Made by a program: the position numbers and the translations under genes. A DNA stretch of 64,000 nucleotides from Scilla litardierei (Eukaryota > Streptophyta > Magnoliopsida > Asparagales > Asparagaceae): contig CM061134.1 of the NCBI GenBank assembly GCA_030789695.1, forward strand, positions 63,539,370 to 63,603,369. The letters run 5' to 3'. Shown here piece by piece: positions 60,584-64,000 of this stretch (position 1 is the stretch's first letter; each line of letters opens with the position of its first letter). The notes under the pieces were generated by a model. That model made no database searches and was not told the origin of the DNA. It saw nothing but the letters and a program-made list of their open reading frames with translations.

Positions 60584-62209
60584 AACAAGAGAATGATATA
60601 TGAGTTGGATGGCAAGGAGAAAATTATTTAACAATTAATATCAAGCCGATTGGAGACATTTGTTCACCTATAAGTAGCATGATTGTCAAGGCATTATTAA
60701 TCCAAGCATAGATAGATTAGGCTGCCCAATGTCCTGAAGGCAGGCAGATTATAGTGAAGATATCTTGCTGTTTAATTAAAAGGTTTTGATTAGTTTAATA
60801 ATGATTAAAAGTGTCAATTATTGTGTGGACAGACGCAGCGTAAGGCATCTGCTGGCTCCTAGTAGCAGCCTACCTGCCGCCGGTGCTGGTGCTCCCTGGG
60901 TCGCATCACACAAAATGCTAAAGACATTTCGATTTATTTACAGGTTTGCCATCAGCCTAATACCTATTCTATCCTCACTTAAGATGCCCGCTCCTTCCTT
61001 CCGCTCCCGTCTTCCTTCTCTCCTCCTCTGTTTTTTACCCATTTGGATTGAACTGAACTTGTTGAGTTTTATTAATTCCCGACGAGCTAACCTTTCGGAG
61101 GTTGAGGAGGTTGAGTTGTTGGCATATATGGAGGGGTTGAATTCTAGAGGATGTAGAGGATGTTGAGCGTTGTCATTCACCAAACTGTATGATAAACAGC
61201 CCATGTAAATCTCTTCGGGTTGTTGGAAAACGCCCATGACGGGATTAAGCCATAGGTTAAAATATAGATATCAAAGGATGGAGGGGCTTATATGCAATTT
61301 TAATTAAACCATGTGGATAACTAAAATTAAGAGAAGCTAAGAGTTCCTAATGTAAATTTGTAATCCTAACTACCCTATCGTTGAAAGAGAAGTTGATTTT
61401 ACAACGTTAAAGATTCTAAAGTAAATAAACTTCTATCTCCCTATTTCATTAAATACCAAATCGTATTTCTCGTGGGAAACAGAAGTTGTTGTACGTTCTC
61501 CTCTACCAACAAAAAAGAAGAAGAAAGACAGAGGGCAATATTGGTTGTGTACATGCATTTGGTTTCCCTACGTGATTCCAAACCCGATCCAAAAAGATCC
61601 TAATTCCGCTGCGTGGTAGGAATGTAATGTGTTCCTCTTCTTTAATTTTCGGCCGTATCTTTGTGCCGGTTTGGAGTCGCTCTTCTCTAAAATCTTAGCG
61701 GGCTATTTAATCTGAAGTTGAAGTTGAAGTTGAAAATGGAGAGGGAGGAGATTACAGGCTAAAAATACAAACATTAATTACGATGAATTCAAACAAACAT
61801 TTGGTCAACTCATGTTGCATTTTGCGAACATAAGCAAGATACAAATCCATGCAGAAGTCCCATGCATCGAAGCAAAAAGGCAGTTGACACTAATATGACA
61901 CTCAATTAGGTTGTCAACCCTGTACGTTTTGGTGTTTTTGTCACTGGACAGTGCAGCAAAATGGCTGAGGCTGGCAACCCCAGTTGCTTAAATTGATCAG
62001 GTTCGTCAGCCCTGCTCGTTGTTCACCGTCCTCTTGCACGCGGCATCAGACGTGACGAAAAATTGATCGGTTTTTTATAATTAAATTTAATTCCGATCTG
62101 TTTTTAAAGTTATTTGCAACATTTGTCTCACGTTAGAAAATTTGCCCATAAAAAAAGAAACTCATTACCAATTTAAAACAAAGCCATAATATTGTATTCG
62201 CTTGCGCAT
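60584..62209 (+). other. Intergenic DNA, no recognised gene
   Basis: AT-rich. An open frame of ~120 codons near 60801-61166 has no recognisable family, no clear signal or domain, and no evidence beyond being open. Nothing else stands out. Confidence 0.45.
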
Positions 62210-62218
62210 CTAGTTGCG

Positions 62219-62523
62219 GAGTGTTATTATTCGCACTACAGAAATTTATGAATACACCATACTACTTGATTCACCACACCTATATTTTTAACATCAGATG
62301 TTCGGATTTGGAGATCCGAATGGCTCTAATACTTTTATTCCTCCGTTCGGAATTGCAAAGCCGAACAGTATAATAAAATATGTATTGTGTTCGGATTTAC
62401 ACATGTATTGTATTAGAGCCGTTCGGATCTCCAAATCCGAACATCTAATGTTAAAAATATAGGTGTGGTGAATCAAGTAGTGTGGTATATTCATAAATTT
62501 CTGTGGTACGAATAACAACACTC
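62219..62523. mobile_element. Palindromic Mutator-type MITE
   Basis: 305 bp made mostly of two ~110-base inverted arms. The ends are GAGTGTTATTATTCG and CGAATAACAACACTC. The arms share gaaatttatgaata, acttgattcacc and gttcggat.tggagatccgaa. An exact 9-bp target duplication, ctagttgcg, flanks it (62210-62218 and 62524-62532). Nine-base TSDs with long terminal inverted repeats fit the Mutator (MULE) superfamily. It is non-coding. Confidence 0.85.
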
Positions 62524-62532
62524 CTAGTTGCG

Positions 62533-63031
62533 ACCACTTTTTCTCTTTTTATATTTTTAAATATTTTATTGATGGAAATTGTTCAAATGATGGGAATTTT
62601 CATGATTTTAATTATAATAATTTTAGATTTATTAGCACCGTCACCTCACAGCTGCTCCCTTTCTCTTTTTTTTGGTGGAGAGTTGGTTGATATGTCTTCA
62701 AAAAAATTGGAGGGGCTTAGACACGATTTAGTGTCTTTTAATAATAATAATAATAATAATAATTAAAAGGGTAGTCATGTTGTTAACTTGCAATTGAAGG
62801 GACATTTATGAACCTTTCATTATGCTCTCGATAAAAATACGGGTAGTTGCTATTTGCACAGACCAAATTGATGTGCACACATACACATATAACTTCACGT
62901 ACGAACCCTAACAAATTTTTAAGTGTTTTTTTTACTTTAGACACGACACTACATCCCTACATTACCCCTTTCTCTTTCATCATCCTCTCCCACACTTTCA
63001 CATCGTTGTCTCTGCAACCGTCGGCGGCTGT
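62533..63031 (+). other. Intergenic DNA with an (AAT)n microsatellite
   Basis: About eight taa/ata units at 62740-62764. No gene recognised. Confidence 0.55.
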
Positions 63032-64000
63032 TGTAACGACCACTTTTCGTGGTACGTTGTTCGTGCACGTGCTTTTGGCCGTGCACGTGTTTATTTTAGA
63101 CTTTATTTGATTGTGAACTCTTTTGTGTGATATGCCATTGTGAACGTCTCTGAGAGTATTAAATAGTGGCACTATCTTGGAACGACACTTCTCGAGTCGA
63201 TTTCCCACAATTTAATCTCACTCGATGAGACGTGACGATTCTCACTCTTGACGGGAGACGTTTCTATTTTTAGTCTCGTCGTCCGAGGTCGAAATTGAGA
63301 TCCGTCTTCTTAGTTAGCTCACATTCGTCATCACGATCACCACGATATTTATTTTATAATTTTTGGAGTTTATTTGACCACTTTTATATTTTTAACAAGT
63401 TTTATATTATTTTTAATAATTAATTTTTAAATTATTTTCGGCCAAATAAAATTTATTTGAGTTTTAAACGTATTAAAGAATTTTTGAGCAAATTTCCAGC
63501 TCATTTGGACCAAGTCAAACCCTTGGGTGAGTTGGAGTAGTTGAATTTCAAATTTTAAATTATTTTAAACTTCTAATCCTATTAGATTTAGCCATAGACC
63601 AAGTCAACCCATCTACACTATATAAACAACCCCTAGGAAGACCAATTTTCGCAAGAAATTAGCCCTAGCCTCTTCCAAAACCAAAATTGGACGTTGCGAC
63701 GATTCGTCGCAACGTTGCGACGTTCAGCCACCGATCTGACCGAGAAAACCAACCGCATCCGCCCGCTCCGACCGAAGCCCAACCCCGCATTCATCGTCGC
63801 TCGCATCGCACCGCACCGCACCGCTCCGTTCCCTCGGTCTGACCGACCGCTTGGCCCGCACCCGCTCGCATCCGCCTTGTCGCCCCGCTCCGCACAGCGC
63901 TCCGCACCGACCCGCCTTGTCGCCCCGCTCCGCACAGCGCCTGACCGATCGCCCCGCCCGCAGCGACCGATGATTGCAACGTTGCAACGTTGCAACGTCG
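63032..64000 (+). mobile_element. Probable start of an LTR, running past the window end
   Basis: TGTAACGACCACTTTTCG resembles the 5' edge of plant Ty3 LTRs (TGTAACGACC). A TATA-like ctatataaac lies at ~63617-63626, followed by a transcript-like CT-rich leader and a GC-rich region. The partner LTR and body are outside the window, so this is inferred from the edge and TATA position only. Confidence 0.45.
63665..64000. repeat. Short tandem and inverted repeats in the GC-rich end
   Basis: ccgccttgtcgccccgctcc followed by gcacagcgc occurs twice (from ~63871 and ~63912). cgttgcgacg motifs are inverted around 63690-63725, and gcaacgttg units are repeated at 63975-63997. Confidence 0.7.

Noticed and set aside
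60801..61166. ~120-codon plus-strand open frame
   Set aside because: No family recognised, no splice or promoter context. An open frame of this length is expected by chance in this much DNA.

Overview
This is nuclear DNA from a flowering plant, probably a species with a large, repeat-rich genome. The evidence is a single spliced host gene with plant-type GT-AG introns (plus one GC-AG intron) buried in nested LTR retrotransposons, together with MITEs and a tRNA-derived SINE. The species cannot be read from the sequence.

The host gene runs left to right from 4250 to 58456. It encodes the C-terminal ~340 residues of NAA35/MAK10, the auxiliary subunit of the NatC N-terminal acetyltransferase. 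Eight exons join in frame: 4250-4384, 4500-4598, 36181-36237, 36343-36547, 57667-57785, 57874-57942, 58034-58132 and 58217-58456. Six of the seven introns inside the window are classifiable as small or giant: five are about 84-115 bp, while two are giant, 31.6 kb (4599-36180) and 21.1 kb (36548-57666). The 5' exons must lie left of the window. All the large retrotransposons in the window lie inside the two giant introns, except a possible partial LTR at the right edge.

Giant intron 1 holds three Ty3/gypsy chromoviruses. E1 (7899-14443, + strand) is decayed and carries a 625-bp hAT-type element inside its integrase. E2 (14641-20778, - strand, TSD attta) is a full-length but frameshifted relative of E1. 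E3 (22205-34755, + strand, TSD acttt) is an old Tekay/Del-like element with ~2.6-kb LTRs, whose 5' LTR is split by a 3.3-kb solo LTR (22421-25764, TSD ttgtc).

Giant intron 2 holds E4 (37466-41340, - strand, TSD gttat), which has pol but no gag, no chromodomain and a shortened 3' LTR; its LTRs are almost identical. Only ~760 bp away is E5 (42104-44882, + strand, TSD gaagc), which has gag but no pol. Further right are an old Ty3 gag/RNase H fragment, a 2.7-kb LTR-like block, a truncated chromovirus E6 (~50550-53290, - strand), a fold-back MITE, and E7 (55311-57120, - strand), a short LTR element with only a gag remnant.

The right end (58457-64000) has the NAA35 3' flank, a SINE with TSD (60448-60575), a palindromic Mutator-type MITE with a 9-bp TSD (62219-62523), and what looks like the start of another LTR (63032 to the window end). 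No CRISPR array, rRNA or canonical tRNA gene was found, and no other host gene was convincing.
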